From the NCBI RefSeq assembly GCF_030269925.1, contig NC_085108.1, positions 7,564,001 through 7,628,000 of the forward strand: a DNA stretch of 64,000 nucleotides, in the 5' to 3' direction. Source of the stretch: Bombyx mori (Eukaryota > Arthropoda > Insecta > Lepidoptera > Bombycidae). How positions within the stretch are numbered: the first letter of the stretch is position 1; every line of letters begins with the position of its first letter. Positions 11,492 to 30,629 of this stretch are shown here, one piece after another. Both the position numbers and the translations under genes were made by a program. Below the pieces are notes generated by a model that searched no databases, was not told where the DNA came from, and saw only the letters and a program-made list of their open reading frames with translations.

Positions 11492-11972
11492 GTTACCTCT
11501 GAATCTGTTAGTGAGAATTGAAATTAAAATTTAAAATCGATATCTCTCAAAAGCTTATACAGCCCCACACTATCAATAGTAACGCAACATAGCTTTACTT
11601 GTACTTCACAGTATCATCAGAAACTCATCTTTTAACGTTATTGAATTAAAGATCAAAATCCTGTAAATTATTTCGCGTCAGTTATTACTCTTTGTTTTTG
11701 TTGCCGTAATAACTATGAGATGCGGTTAAGTTAGTTATCAGAACTGACGTAGGAATGAGACGGTGATATGTAGTTTATCGATATTGTTGTGGTTTTTTTT
11801 TTGTGTTCTTAAAATATTTATTAAAAACCAGTGCGCATTTATTCAGTTCAAGAGGATTTCCCGAAAATCGTGAACAAATAATAGTTTACGTAAAATGAGA
11901 GCTATGATGAAAGATATGAACAGAAGCGCTCAGATATTAGAAGCCGCTTCTGAGCAAGGCATTTTGTTTATA

Positions 11973-12260
11973 GTCGTCGTGGCCTAAAGGATAAGACGTC
12001 CGGTGCATTCTTATGTAGCGATGCACCGGTGTTCGAATCCCGCAGGCGGGTACCAATTTTTCTAATGAAATACGTACTCAACAAATGTTCACGGTTGACT
12101 TCCACGGTGAAGGAATAACATCGTGTAATAAAAATCAAACACGCAAAATTATAATTTGCGTAATCACTGGTGGTAGGACCTCTTGGGAGTCCGCACCACC
12201 ACTCTACCTATTTCTGCCGTGAAGTCTATACCTGGAATAACACAACAACAACAACAACAG
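11973..12260 (+). mobile_element. Bm1 head with a different 3' end
   Basis: Full tRNA-like head and body to CTGCCGTGAAG (12222), then TCTATACCTGGAATAACA and an (ACA)n run in place of the usual second half and A tail. Confidence 0.7.
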
Positions 12261-12385
12261 AATAAGTTTTTATTTTTTATAAAAACCTGTTTGTAATCTG
12301 TTGTTGGAAATAAAAGACTTATTATTATTATATTCATTAAATTTCAATGTAAACTATGTTTTCTGTTTAGGCATTCTTTTTTTAG

Positions 12386-12625
12386 TTTTTATTGCTTAGA
12401 TGGGTGGACGAGCTCACAGCGCTCCTGGTGTTAAGTGGTTACTGGAGCCCATAGACATCTACAAGGTGAATGCGCCACCCACCTTGAGATATAAGTTCTA
12501 AGGTTTCAGTATAGTTACAACGGCTGCCCACCCTTCAAACCGAAACGTATTACTGCTTCACGGCAGAAATAGGCAGGGCGGTGGTACCTACCCGTGCGGA
12601 CTCACAAGAGGTCCTACCACCACTA
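12386..12625 (-). mobile_element. Bm1-type SINE
   Basis: 5'-truncated copy. Confidence 0.85.
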
Positions 12626-12840
12626 TAGTAGTTGCCAATACGTGGTCTCCAACGTCTAATATGGCCTGCCCACTGCCATTTCAGCTTGCTAATCCTTTAT
12701 CGCAATAGTTATATCGAAATAGACCATCAATAGAACATTAAAAATCAAATCATCTGCGAAACTTATAATGTATTTGAAACATCCGAAATTATAAATTAAG
12801 ACAATAAACGCTAGATGATAGGTTAATCTTTATTAATAAA

Positions 12841-13245
12841 CTAGCTGACCCGGCAGACTTCGTAGTGCCTCAATCGATAAATAAAAGACCTAAACTTTTG
12901 TGTAAAATAAGCTTAAAACAAACAAAAGGAGTCCGTCCGACGGGGGACACATTAAGGGGAAAACAAAATTGTTATTCTTATTTGATTCCGAGCATTTTAG
13001 CGGTAGGCAGCGGCTTGGCTCTGCCCCTGGCATTGCTGAAGTCCATGGGCGACGGTAACCACTCACCATCAGGTGGGCCGTATGCTCGTCTGCCTACAAG
13101 GGCAATAAAAAAAATTAAAAAAATTCATATTTATCTACCTTTTAAACCTTCTCTGGACTTCCACGAATAATTCAAGACCAAAATTAGCCAAATCGGTCCA
13201 GCCGTTTTCGAGTTTTAGCGAGACTAACGAACAGCAATACATTTT
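12841..13245 (-). mobile_element. Helitron-like element, family B, split by a LINE tail
   Basis: CTAGCTGACCCGGCAGACTT at the left; continues to AACGAACAGCAATACATTTT. A CR1-like LINE tail sits in it at 13001-13118. Confidence 0.62.
13001..13118 (+). mobile_element. CR1-like LINE 3' tail inside Helitron-like element
   Basis: GGTAGGCAGCGGCTTGGCTC to GGGCAATAAAAAAA; 5'-truncated to the 3' UTR. Confidence 0.75.
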
Positions 13246-13435
13246 TATTTAAATTCATTCAATTCATACAGTAGAACAAATCTTCCAAAGCGCTTGAAGG
13301 AGGCACAGTTCCCAAGTTACTGGCTGCATCACCTCGTTGGACAGCCAAACTCACTCCATGTGCAAAGTGCCAGCCAGCCTTATCATCACGTATAGCCTTC
13401 ATCAAGCGAAAAACGCTAGATTAAATCGGGAAAAA

Positions 13436-13846
13436 TCTATATATTAATACGTGAAGCAAGAACTTTGTATCCCTTTTTACGAAAATTGCGCGGACGGAGG
13501 AGTATGAAATTTTCCACACTTATAGAGAATATAGAGAAGTGCACAGTGCTAATATTATTTTAAAATAATGCATAAAAGATACATTAAATCAACAAAAAAA
13601 AACATTACACACACTACATACCATGTATTTGACGCATACACGCATGCATACTATTTATTGTCAAATTTTTGTTTTTGACGTCAAATTGAGATTAAATATT
13701 GTTTGTCTTTATTAATATTTTTTTATAGTGCAGTCTTAGCGAAATTTGTGATTATAGAAGTATAAAATACAATCATAATAGTTTACAAACTTATTATATA
13801 ATTCCAATTAATTATAGTCGGATTTCGGCTACTGCGGGACCTCTAG
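13436..13846 (+). mobile_element. Non-autonomous Helitron, family A
   Basis: Starts TCTATATATTAATACGTGAA after an A, ends CTAG before a T, with a hairpin (AGTCGGATTTCGGCT) about 12 bp before the end. No terminal inverted repeats or target duplication, as expected for Helitrons. Confidence 0.75.
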
Positions 13847-13931
13847 TTGCTACTCTGCGAGCATGATTTTTTGTTTTCGAATTTACTATAGTTAGGTACT
13901 TCTTATCGCTTAGTAACTTTGGTAAATAGTT

Positions 13932-14130
13932 TTTTTTTTAGATCTGAAGGATTACTGGTGGCCCGGAGACCTTTCCAGTTTCACCAGGACAGGTGGACGA
14001 GCACAGGCTCAGCCAGGAGGGGTGGGATTTGCTATTCTGCTAACAGCTGGCCGAGCGCCTCCGCAGGCGACTTAACAACACAAGAGTAGCTGCTTCGCGA
14101 ATGAATCTACTACCCGATCGGAATCGGGTA
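13932..14130 (-). mobile_element. R-family retroposon, truncated
   Basis: TTTTTTTTTAGATCTGAAGG and ACTGGTGGCCCGGAGACC to ACTACCCGATCGGAATCGGG; the upstream part is missing. Confidence 0.6.
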
Positions 14131-14227
14131 AATTGTATTAGACTGTAAGAAGTAACGTCGAAGGGAAGATCTTCCACCGAGCGGGTGATATTGCTCGGTA
14201 GACCGACGGTCCGAATGTCGTTGCTCG

Positions 14228-14518
14228 GAAGATTTTTTTTTTAATTATTTTTCTTCATTGCTTAGATGGATGGACGAGCTCACAGCTCACCTGGTGTTAC
14301 GTGGTTACTGGAGCCAATAGACATCTACAAAGTAAACGCCCCACACACCTTGAGATATAAGTTCTCAGGTTTCAGTATACTTACAATGGCTGCCCCACCC
14401 TTTAAGCCGAAACGCATTACTGCTTCACAGCAGAAATAGGCAGGATGGTGCAATCTACCCGTGCGGACTCATAAGAGGTTCAACCACCAGTAGTTATGCA
14501 AATTATAACTTTGCGGGG
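14228..14518 (-). mobile_element. Bm1-type SINE, partly extended
   Basis: Includes part of the body next to the head (GCAAATTATAACTTTGCGGG). Confidence 0.8.
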
Positions 14519-14641
14519 CTTCTTTTAAGTTATGCATTCTTAGTTTGCGAGATTTATATTCATTGCTCTCAAGTGAATATAATATTATTTTGGGTACAAA
14601 CTCGATCTTCCATCCAAAAAAGAAAGAATAAAATCCAGCGC

Positions 14642-14782
14642 TGCCCTATTTCTGCCGCGAAGAAGTAATCCCTTCTTATTTGAAGAACGGGGACTGCTGT
14701 ACTGTATAATTGAGACCTAGACCTCATGTCTCAATATCAGTAGCGGCAATCACGTGATGATGCCCACGAGCTCCGATAACCA
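14642..14782 (+). mobile_element. Ancient Bm1-type SINE
   Basis: CTGCCCTATTTCTGCCGCGA to GAGCTCCGATAACCAG; much diverged. Confidence 0.55.
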
Positions 14783-15048
14783 GATAAAATCGACGGAGCC
14801 CTGATCTTATTCACCCGACTACGCGATAAAAAAGGTGCTCTTTATTTAAGATCTCTGTTTATTATTGCATACTATTGACCTCCGTTGTTCAAATCTGATT
14901 GGCTTATTACCGCACATACCCATCCAACTGAGAATTCTTATAACTATAACTGAGATGACGCATTTAATGAGGCTTGTTTTTAATTTTGTTTTATCTAAAA
15001 ACGTCATTATAACTTATCAAAAGAGTCATTCATAATATTATTTAGGAC

Positions 15049-15477
15049 TATTGGTCGCGCAGTAGTCGAAATTCGACTATAATCAATTGAAATTGTAAGT
15101 TTGTACACTATTATGATTGTATTTTCAAAGACTATTATACTTCTATAATCACAAATTAAGCCAAGAATACGCTATAGAAAAATATTAATAAAGACAAACA
15201 ATATTTAATCTATTCTCAATTTGACGACAGACGTCAAGAACAAAAGTTTGAGAAAAATAAATGGTATGCATGCGTGTGTGCGTCAAATACATGGTGGTGT
15301 GTGTAATAATTTTATTATTGATTTAATGTATTTTTTTGGCATAATTTAAAAAAATATTAACATTCTGCACTCCTTCTCTATATTCTCTATAAGTGTAGGG
15401 AAATTTCATACTCCTCCGTCCGCGCAATTTTCGTAAAAAGGGATACAAAGTTTTTGCTTCACGTATTAATATATAGA
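15049..15477 (-). mobile_element. Non-autonomous Helitron, family A, diverged
   Basis: Reverse orientation; hairpin AGTCGAAATTCGACT near the left end, TTAATATATAGA at the right. The terminal CTAG has decayed to CTAT. Confidence 0.65.
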
Positions 15478-15649
15478 TATCATTAAGTATTTAGATCTGA
15501 AATGTTTTTGTATTTTTTTTTTAACATCAGCTCGCCTTGTGTTTATGTGACGAAATTTTCACGAACTTCAGAGCTGTCGACTGAACAATCACCGAACCCT
15601 AATTTTATTAATTTAATAACTACCTACAAATTACCGTATGTTCCATGGG

Positions 15650-15745
15650 AAGTGCTCTAAGGAATTATTCGAGATGATACCGGCATCTCGTTTTCACCAT
15701 CAGGTGGGCCGTATGCTCGTCTGCCTACAAGGGCAATAAAAAAGA
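15650..15745 (+). mobile_element. CR1-like LINE fragment with internal deletion
   Basis: ATGATACCGGCATCTCGTTT is joined directly to CACCATCAGGTGGGCCGTAT. Confidence 0.65.
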
Positions 15746-15883
15746 ATAAAAAAAATAAAAAAACCTTTACATATTTTCAGAATTATAAGCAAAAACAAAA
15801 AAAATAAAATTGTGAGCTAGTCTCATAAAAATGTCGCTAATCCTGCTTATCCTAATAAGGATAACGGGTCTAACTGTTTAAAA

Positions 15884-16140
15884 CAGGGGTTCCCAAACTT
15901 ATTTTGCCTACTGCCCACTTTGAGAATAATTCATTTTTAGAGCCCCCATTTTTTCACTTATTTAAATAACCACTATAGCGAGAGCTCAGTGCGGTATCTC
16001 AGTGTCCTCCTAGATGAAATTACAAATCGCCTCCCAAGCCTCTTCACAACGCCCCCATTTTTTTCTGGATCTCTTATCGCCCCCCTTTAGGTCTACAGCG
16101 CCCACAAGGGGGTGTCCATCGCCTACTTTGGGAAAGGCTG
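15884..16140. mobile_element. hAT-type MITE
   Basis: 257 bp, starts CAGGGGTTCCCAAAC and ends with the complement CCAAAGGCTG, flanked by a perfect 8-bp duplication GTTTAAAA (15876-15883 and 16141-16148). Non-coding. Confidence 0.88.
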
Positions 16141-16261
16141 GTTTAAAATATTAAATTGTCATCGATGCTTGATTCGGATACCAAATTTCGAGTTAATCCG
16201 ACGTTTTGAAGTAGGTCAAAATCATGTTCAAAGTTTTCGTTATAAGAGCGTGTTATAAATG

Positions 16262-16512
16262 AACTGCTGGTAGGACCTCTTGTGAGTCCGCGCGGGTGGG
16301 TACCACCACCCTGCCTGTTTCTGCCGTGAAGCAGTAATGCGTTTCGGTTTGAAGGGTGGGGCAGCCGTTGTAACTGTACTTGAGACCTTAGAACTTATAT
16401 CTCAAGATGGGTGGCGCATTTACGTTGTGGATGTCTATGGGCTCTAGTAACCACTTAACACCAGGCTGTGAGCTCCTCCACCTATCTAAGCAATGAAAAA
16501 GAAGAAGAAAAA
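16262..16512 (+). mobile_element. Bm1-type SINE
   Basis: 5'-truncated; A tail with AAGAAGAAGAAA. Confidence 0.85.
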
Positions 16513-16690
16513 AAATCACTATGATCATCACTAAAAGACACAATTATCCTTTTCCCGAAATTTTACATTCGTCTCATTATCATGAAGCTAACATTTTTGA
16601 AGATTTAACTTCTCCCACGTGTGAAATGCACAAATGTTTTTTTTTTTTAATTCTTAGATAGATGACTACTAGCCATATCGTCCACCCATC
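16500..16690. repeat. Two-copy diverged repeat, copy 1
   Basis: CCCGAAATTTTACATTC and TTGAAGATTTAACTTC occur in the same order at 18635-18830. Identity unknown. Confidence 0.55.
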
Positions 16691-16760
16691 TAAGCAATAA
16701 AAAAAAGAAGTAACTCTGTTGATAACAAAGCTATGATCGGTAAATACAAACGATATAATA

Positions 16761-17016
16761 TGTGGCCTACGCAAAAATGGCCTAAACCAAAATTTATCAT
16801 AATCATGCTTATATTTATATTACAATTTATTTAAGATAAATAAATTTTAATACAAAACCCGTCTATCCATAGTTTCACGCCGTGATAACAGATGGCTTTT
16901 ACACATTATTTTTGCGCGTATTGTTTTTTTGTCTACACGAATTCAAATTCATGAAAATTTAAAACTCATTGCTTCATAATAACTAAGGTAAGCTTAGCTT
17001 CGCGCTGACGGCCTCA
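16761..17016. mobile_element. TA-flanked MITE, copy 1
   Basis: Ends TGTGGCCTACGCAAAAATGG and GCGCTGACGGCCTCA with TA on both sides (16759-16760, 17017-17018). Reverse copy of 24238-24502. Confidence 0.7.
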
Positions 17017-17250
17017 TATGTACCTATTATACTTAAGTACATAGAAACTGATTTGTCTAACACGTGATGGGTGTACCAAAAGTAGCTATGTTTACATTCA
17101 CTCTTAGCAACATGACTAGTAACTGATAAGGGCACAAAGATCATGATCTCCGAAGCGAATATTTGGCCGATCTAGTGTAGTATTATTTTTTTTCATTCTC
17201 CGCCAATCATCTTGTTCACGGATGATAAATATAATTATATAATTTTTAAG

Positions 17251-18039
17251 GGATTTCCACGGTGAAGGAATAACATCGTGTAATAAAAATCAAACCCGCA
17301 AAATTATAATTTACATAATCACTGTTGCTAGGACCGCGCGTAAGTCCGCACGGGTAGGTAGCACCACCCCGCCTATTTCTGTCGTAATGCGTAAATAAGC
17401 AGTATTTTTTTTTTTTGATTGAAGAATTACTGGTGGCCCGCAGGCCTTTCCGGTTTCACCAGGACAGGTGGGCGAGCAAAGGCTCAGCCAGGAGGGGTGG
17501 GATTTGCTAACAGCTACCCGAGCACCTCCGAAGGAGACCTAACAGCTCAAGAGCAGCTGCTTCGCGAATGAATCTACTACCGGATCGGAATCGCGACCCG
17601 CTGAGAAGATCCGGCGAGAAACTCAGCGAGCTGATTCATGGGTTAGGTTGCACGGCGAACTCTTTGTCGAGTTCGACGAGTACGGTTACCGGGGTCCCTA
17701 AGCCTGCTCCTAGTGTTAGAGCTGAAGGCGTCTAATGCAAAGGTTATTGGATCTGATGGATTCGTAAGGACGTGTCTAGGGCGTCGACGGTGACTGGCTC
17801 CTGCGTGATCAGGATTCGGGGAGTAGTCAGCGGCGGCAACGATAAGGCGATTATCATGACGATAAGCAGTAATGCGTTTCGGTTTGAAGAGTGGGGCGCT
17901 CGTTGTAATTATACTGAGACCTTAGAACTGATATCTCAAGGTGGGTGGCGGGATTTACGTTGTAGATGTCTATGTGCTCCAGTAACCACTTAACACCAGG
18001 TGGGCTGTGAGCTCGTCCATCTATCTAAGCAATAAAAAA
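17251..18039 (+). mobile_element. Bm1-type SINE interrupted by a retroposon
   Basis: Body at 17251-17404 resumes at 17862-18039 (to AAGCAATAAAAAAA). Between them is the insertion at 17405-17861. Confidence 0.82.
17405..17861 (-). mobile_element. R-family retroposon inserted in Bm1
   Basis: 457 bp with a T run at the left (A tail on the minus strand) and a 10-bp duplication ATAAGCAGTA (17395-17404 and 17862-17871). The longest copy of this family here. Confidence 0.82.
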
Positions 18040-18123
18040 AGTGTGTGTGCAAGTCACACACGGTAGAAGTGAAACTTATAAATAAGATGTAGATATACTG
18101 ACTATCCCGCTACACAGGAGCAT

Positions 18124-18420
18124 ACATGAGTCGACTATTATCAAAGCCGGCAATGTGACTTTTGGACAACTATTGGTAAATCAGAAAAACGAATTATTGA
18201 CTTTGTATTCCATTGGCAGTCACAAAACTCTTCTGAACGACATCTTAGATAAATATCAGGTTAAGTTAATACTTTATTTAATGCAGGTTTTGAACCGTAT
18301 TCTTTGAAGGAGACGATTGATATTCAAATCAATCTATATTGCCATATCAATAACATTTTTTTTGTCCAAATGCACAGATTTGATAATAATTGGCCACCTT
18401 TGATAATAGACGACTCACAT
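18124..18420. mobile_element. TIR element (MITE) of unknown family
   Basis: Left CATGAGTCGACTATTATCAA and right complement with GTCGTCTATTATCAAAG are inverted copies, about 25 bp. Confidence 0.6.
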
Positions 18421-18634
18421 ATGGACAATGTTTTGTAGACGATAGTGGAGATGCTACGAAGAGTCCCACAAAGAGGAGACCGAGAACGTCTAATGTGTTC
18501 TATCTCGTTCTCTCGCCGGCTGAATCCTATCTATACATTTATGTGTTTGTGTCTCTATGGACTTATTTTTTCGTTTCATCGAGTTTCAAATCACAATGAT
18601 TCTAAAGAAGTTTCACTTTGAAGAGAAAAATAAA

Positions 18635-18830
18635 AAAGAAGAAAAAAAACACTATGATCATTACCTTTTAAAAACTACAATTATCTTCTTCCCGAAATTT
18701 TACATTCATCTCATTATTTCGAAGCCAACCTTTTTGAAGATTTAACTTCTACCACGTGTGAAATGTAAAAATGTCTTTTTTTTTATTCTTAAATAGATGA
18801 ACTAGCCATAGCCCACCTGATTTGAAACGG
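18635..18830. repeat. Two-copy diverged repeat, copy 2
   Basis: Second copy of 16500-16690, in the same orientation. Confidence 0.55.
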
Positions 18831-18900
18831 TTACCGGAGTTTTTACAACAACATTATTAATGGCGGCTACCAACATTGAAATATCTAAATATTATACATA

Positions 18901-19314
18901 TCTATATATTAATACGTGAAGCAAAAACTTTGTATCCCTTTTTACGAAAATTGCGCGGACGGAGGAGTATGAAATTTTCCACACTTATAGAGAATATAGA
19001 GAAGAAGTGCTTAATGCAAATATTTTTTTAATATAATGCATAAAAGATACATTAAATCAATAAAGAAAACATTACACACTACATACCGTGTATTTGACAC
19101 ACACACACGCATGCATACTATTTATTGTCAAACTTTTGTTCTTGACGTCTGTTGTCAAATTGAGATTAAATATTGTTTGTCTTTGTTTATATTTTTTATA
19201 GTGTAGTCTTGGCGAAATTTGTGATTATAGAAGTATAAAATACAATCATAATAGTGTAAAAACTTACAATTCCAATTAATTATAGTCGAATTTCGACTAC
19301 TGCGGGACCTCTAG
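18901..19314 (+). mobile_element. Non-autonomous Helitron, family A
   Basis: A then TCTATATATTAATACG at the left; hairpin AGTCGAATTTCGACT and CTAG then T at the right. Confidence 0.78.
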
Positions 19315-19629
19315 TTAATTATAATTCATGTTTGGCTCAGCGTTCAAATCGTGCAGCTTAGTTGCAGAAATAGGTTTGATGGTGACGCTCTTTTTTTTAA
19401 TTTTTTTTTTCGTGAATTGGCTCTTCCACATCAAATGATTCGCCTTGCACACCCACAACCGACGTCTGATCTTCGCCTGGGGTCAGAATCTGGTCGAAGT
19501 AAAGGGGTTCCCGTGGTCATCTCTATATTACAACCAGCTCGCGGCGTCACTCCGAGTGTGACGGATATACCTATGTCCCAAAAATCCAATAAGTACAATG
19601 CATTGCTTTATTTTACTGCCCACTTCGAT

Positions 19630-20006
19630 AAAGCGGCACGACACGAGAACCCTCTCATCGTGACCGCCGGTAACTACATTCCCGATCCTGCGGACAGAAT
19701 GGAAACCGATCCACTAACGGTGCTTCTAGGTACTTCAAGCACCGGTCACCGTTCTCGTCGAACCCGTCGCTTGCGACGAAGGGCTCGACGAGTAAATTAA
19801 CTCTCAGACATAGCCCACTGAGTTTCTCGCCGGATCTTCTCAGTGGGTCGCGTTTCCGATCCGGTGGTAGATTCTGCGAAGCATGACTCTTGCCAGGGTT
19901 CGTGTTAGCAACGTCGTCAGGTTTGAGCCCCGTGAGCTCACCTACTAGTTAAGGTTCCGCTGGAGTAGCCTCTCTAGGCTACCAGCTTAGGTAGGAAAAA
20001 AAAAAA
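19630..20006 (+). pseudogene. Jockey (BMC1-like) LINE, RT C-terminus and 3' UTR
   Basis: Encodes HFDKAARHENPLIV, then NYIPDPADRM and the final basic stretch RRTRRLRRRARRVN, followed by the 3' UTR to GGTAGGAAAAAAAAAA. These residues are the typical end of jockey-group polymerases in moths. Sequence at 19404-19625 is not assigned. Confidence 0.75.
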
Positions 20007-21305
20007 TTTGACTGCATTATGTTATCAGTCATCATGAGTGGAAGGATATCGAGGGTTGAACAGCCATTTGGTATAAGCGACATTTCTGCAGCTTCACAGG
20101 AGAGCCATTTAGTTTAAAATTTTGAAAAAATATCTTAACAAAAAACTTATTTAGATATTTGAATGGAGTAAACATAATTGAAGTTCAATTAAAAATGTCG
20201 AGCGGTTGATGATAATACCAAATAAAACGCACGTTTAATTACAATAATAAGGCGTATTAAGCGAAAAAATCCGCGATTAAATCCGAAGGGATGTTTTTTC
20301 TGTAACTAAAAGTATGTACAACTTGTCGTAGAAAGAAATGTGTTGATTATGAATGATACATCCCGCATTCGTATAGCTTTCAATGCTCTAGCGTCCCAAA
20401 AAAACAAGAATACAAAATAGTTTTAAACAATAAAAAAAAAATAAGGCATTAATTTTATTATTCGCGTCAGTTACCGCGAAATTCTTACACACACACTTTC
20501 CAGCAAAAATGTCGATTTTTTTATCTTTCTCCTTTTTAAAACAACGTATTTTCTGAGGGTCTGGCGTGGACTTAATACCTTTTTAAATAAATCTATGAGC
20601 ACTTCGTAAAAGTGGTATACCATTTTCGATTTTTTTCGAACCAGTTCAAGATATCGATGATTCTACAGAAAGCATTAACAACAGCAGAATACGCATGTAA
20701 GTTAAGCCGTTTTAGTTTCAAATATCAAATTCGCAAAAGTGGTATACTATTTTTTTTAAACGAAAAGCAAAAGGTTGTATGACCAAACAGCTAGAACATA
20801 CTATGAGATGTTTCGTCGGTGTGTTTCAGAACGAAACGCTATTTAATATTCAAATCTTGTATTCCAATACGGGTTAACGTTACATTTACGTTAACACCAT
20901 AAGTTATGAGTGGCTGTTTTGTGTTTATGAGATTAAAACAGCTGTTGTTGATCATAAGTACGTTGGAATTAATTCGTTCGACACAGAAAATGGGTAGGTA
21001 CGTCTTCGAGATTCGTTTCAATGCGGTCTGGAAATAATGCCACCAACAATATTGGTAATATAGCCTACCTATAGATAGCTTAACATCAAGCAGTAGTCGC
21101 GTAGTTCTTTTAGGTTAATCTGGTTCATCATGGCTTAGACGTACATTACTTTTTGCAGGCTTATATTAAAATCTAAGGCCAAATAAGTGTGTTATTTAAG
21201 AATGCCCCAAAATATGAATAATTTATCGCAATGCAGCGCAATTATGAAGTCACCGGGTTTTACCACTGCAACGAATGTTTACGTCAAATTGTTGTATTTA
21301 GGATT
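20007..21305. other. No gene seen
   Basis: AT-rich. AAAAGTGGTATAC occurs twice (about 20608 and 20733). No supported exon. Confidence 0.4.
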
Positions 21306-21557
21306 TTTTTATTTTTTTATTGCTTAGATGGATGGACGAGCTGACAGCCCACCTGGTGTTAAGTGGTTACTGGAGACAATAGACATCTACAACGTAAATG
21401 CGCCACCCACCTTAAGATATAAGTTCTAAGGTCTCAAGTTTAGTTACAACGGCTGCCCCACCCTTCAAACCGAAACGCATTACTGCTTCACGGCAGAAAT
21501 AGGCAGGGTGGTGGCACCTATCCGTGCGGACTCACAAGAAGTCCTACCACCAGTAAA
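21306..21557 (-). mobile_element. Bm1-type SINE
   Basis: 5'-truncated copy. Confidence 0.86.
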
Positions 21558-22280
21558 AAGGTATTTAATTACCAGGTATTTAAAATATATTCTGTACTTG
21601 AATTTTTTACAAAGAAACAAGCTAAATTTAACAAAATATGTTCAAACCTAACTGACAATTAATTTCATTTATTTTTTTATCCTGTTGATAGTTTTCAGAA
21701 TATTAGAGCTAGCTTATTTATAAAATTATGGCATCGGTGTCGGTCCTTGATGCGTGTTGAAATTTTCGAGTTGATTAAAAGTCTTGAAGTCGGCGAAAAT
21801 GACGTTCAGAGACTTCACTACATACAGACATACATACAAATTTTGGACAATACTACCTACTCATCAAAATTAATCACATTTTTACAAATCACGAAAGGCG
21901 AGTATGAAAAGTATTCTGGGCTCTTCAGAAAAATTATCTCTTATCATACTACATAATTAGTGATCATTCTTAAATGTTTTTTGTGGCAGCCATTAATGGT
22001 GTATACAAAATAATTTATCTATGCGAGCACACAATACCTATACACAATTATTATTTTTACAGTTTGCATTTTATTACACGATGTCATTCTTTTATTGTGT
22101 TTCATAAATGTGCACTTCTCATAACGGTCATCTAAGAAATACAAAACGGGGCCGCGTTGCAGAATACGGCAATATTAAGCCTGACAAGTGACAAGCAATC
22201 AGTGAGCGCTGTAACCTGTGACGTTTTAATACAAGGATCGATAAAACTAGACTGAGTTTTTTGTGCATTCCTTAAAATAT
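21558..22280. other. No gene seen
   Basis: An open stretch at 21747-21956 has no recognisable motif and lies in AT-rich, repeat-like sequence. Confidence 0.35.
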
Positions 22281-22718
22281 CAAGTCGTCGTGCCCTAAAG
22301 GATAAATCGTCCGGTGCATTCGTGTTGAGCGATGCACCGGTGTTCGAATCCCGCAGGCGGGTACCAATTTTTCTAATGAAATACGTACTCAACAAATGTT
22401 CACGATTGTCTTCCACGGGGAAGGAATAACATCGTGTATTAAAAATCAAACCCACAAAATTATAATTTGCGTAATCACTGGTGGTAGAACCTCTCGTGAG
22501 TCCGCAAGGGCAGATACCACCACCCTGCCTATTTCCGCCGTGAAGCAGTAATGCGTTTCGGTTCGAAGCGTGGGGTAGCCGTTGTAACTATACTGAGACC
22601 TTAGAACTTATATCTCAAGATGGGTGGCGCATTTACGTTGTAGATGTCTATGGGCTCCAGTAACCACTGAACATCAGGTGCGCTGTGAGCTCGTCCATCC
22701 ATCTAAGCAATAAAAAAA
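22281..22718 (+). mobile_element. Full-length Bm1-type SINE
   Basis: GTCGTCGTGCCCTAAAGGAT head with B-box GGTGTTCGAATCCCGC, through to AGCAATAAAAAAAA. The A box has GCCC for GGCC. Confidence 0.88.
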
Positions 22719-23468
22719 AAATTACACCCTAAACCTTTTAGCATTCAATATTTCCAGTTTGTATGGTAAATTATGATTCCACTTCCACTTTATTTCAAGG
22801 CAGCTAATGACTTTATTAATTTATCTATTTATTATTACTATAAAAGAGACATGAACATCGTGATAAGAATAGTGTTTATTATGTCCATTACAATGTTTGA
22901 GTTTTAACTCTGGTTTCAACTTTTAACAGTAGTAGTAGAAAGGGCTTAAGTGTGAAAAAAAAAAGAATTCCTCAATGTGGCTGTGTGGCTGCTCGGGTCC
23001 CTTCCAAATTGCCTAGAAGCCTCAATAAGTCTCCGCTAATTTACTGACAGGCTATTTTATTTCATCTTATACAACATGTACGGCTTTCTCTTATTTAACC
23101 TTATTATTCCATATGCTAATTTAAGTTTTGATTTAACTTCAGGCATTGCTATAAATGTTTAAGCTATGTTGTATGGGCAGTATTCCCTCCATTCAATAGA
23201 CAAATCATAGTTTAAAAAAACAACTATCCGTCAAAATCAATCACATGTCAATGTTAAAAATGAGCATTATTTTGATCATTGCCAATATTATCATGTTGTG
23301 AAATGCAAAAATTAATTAAAAACCCTATAAATACCGACAATACTTGAAGGTCCTAAAGTGAAATACAGTACTTTTATTTAGTATTATTGTGTCCTCATTA
23401 ATGATTATGTAGATATTACTCTAATATCGTAGTAAGCACACACTAGGTTGAATAAACAATCGTTCAAA
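22719..23468. other. Upstream region of RNF113A
   Basis: No repeat or exon recognised and no TATA box at a useful distance, which is common for housekeeping genes. Confidence 0.35.
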
Positions 23469-30467
<6,999 letters not shown>

Positions 30468-30472
30468 TTGAT

Positions 30473-30478
30473 AATAAA
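30473..30478 (+). promoter_or_regulatory. Polyadenylation signal AATAAA of RNF113A
   Basis: AATAAA lies six bases after the RNF113A stop codon. The 3' UTR would therefore be very short. A fragment resembling the interior of the foldback element at 31680-32540 begins about 20 bases further on (30495-30550). Confidence 0.55.
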
Positions 30479-30629
30479 ATATGACTTTGAATTTTTTTTA
30501 TTTTATTATTATGCCCTATGGTAACAGAGACCTTTAGGTCATATCTTATTTGGATAATGTTCATTACTTTGGCGTCACTACACTTCACTTAATTTTGTCA
30601 TTTAAATTGTTTGAATTGTATTTTTTATA

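Noticed and set aside
19351..19630. N-terminal part of a gene fused to the jockey end at 19630
   Set aside because: The open frame runs through a T-rich stretch and unassigned DNA before reaching the LINE; there is no start context or homology, so only the LINE part is annotated.
21747..21956. 69-aa frame in unique-looking sequence
   Set aside because: No motif, no splice support, AT-rich context; not enough to call a gene.
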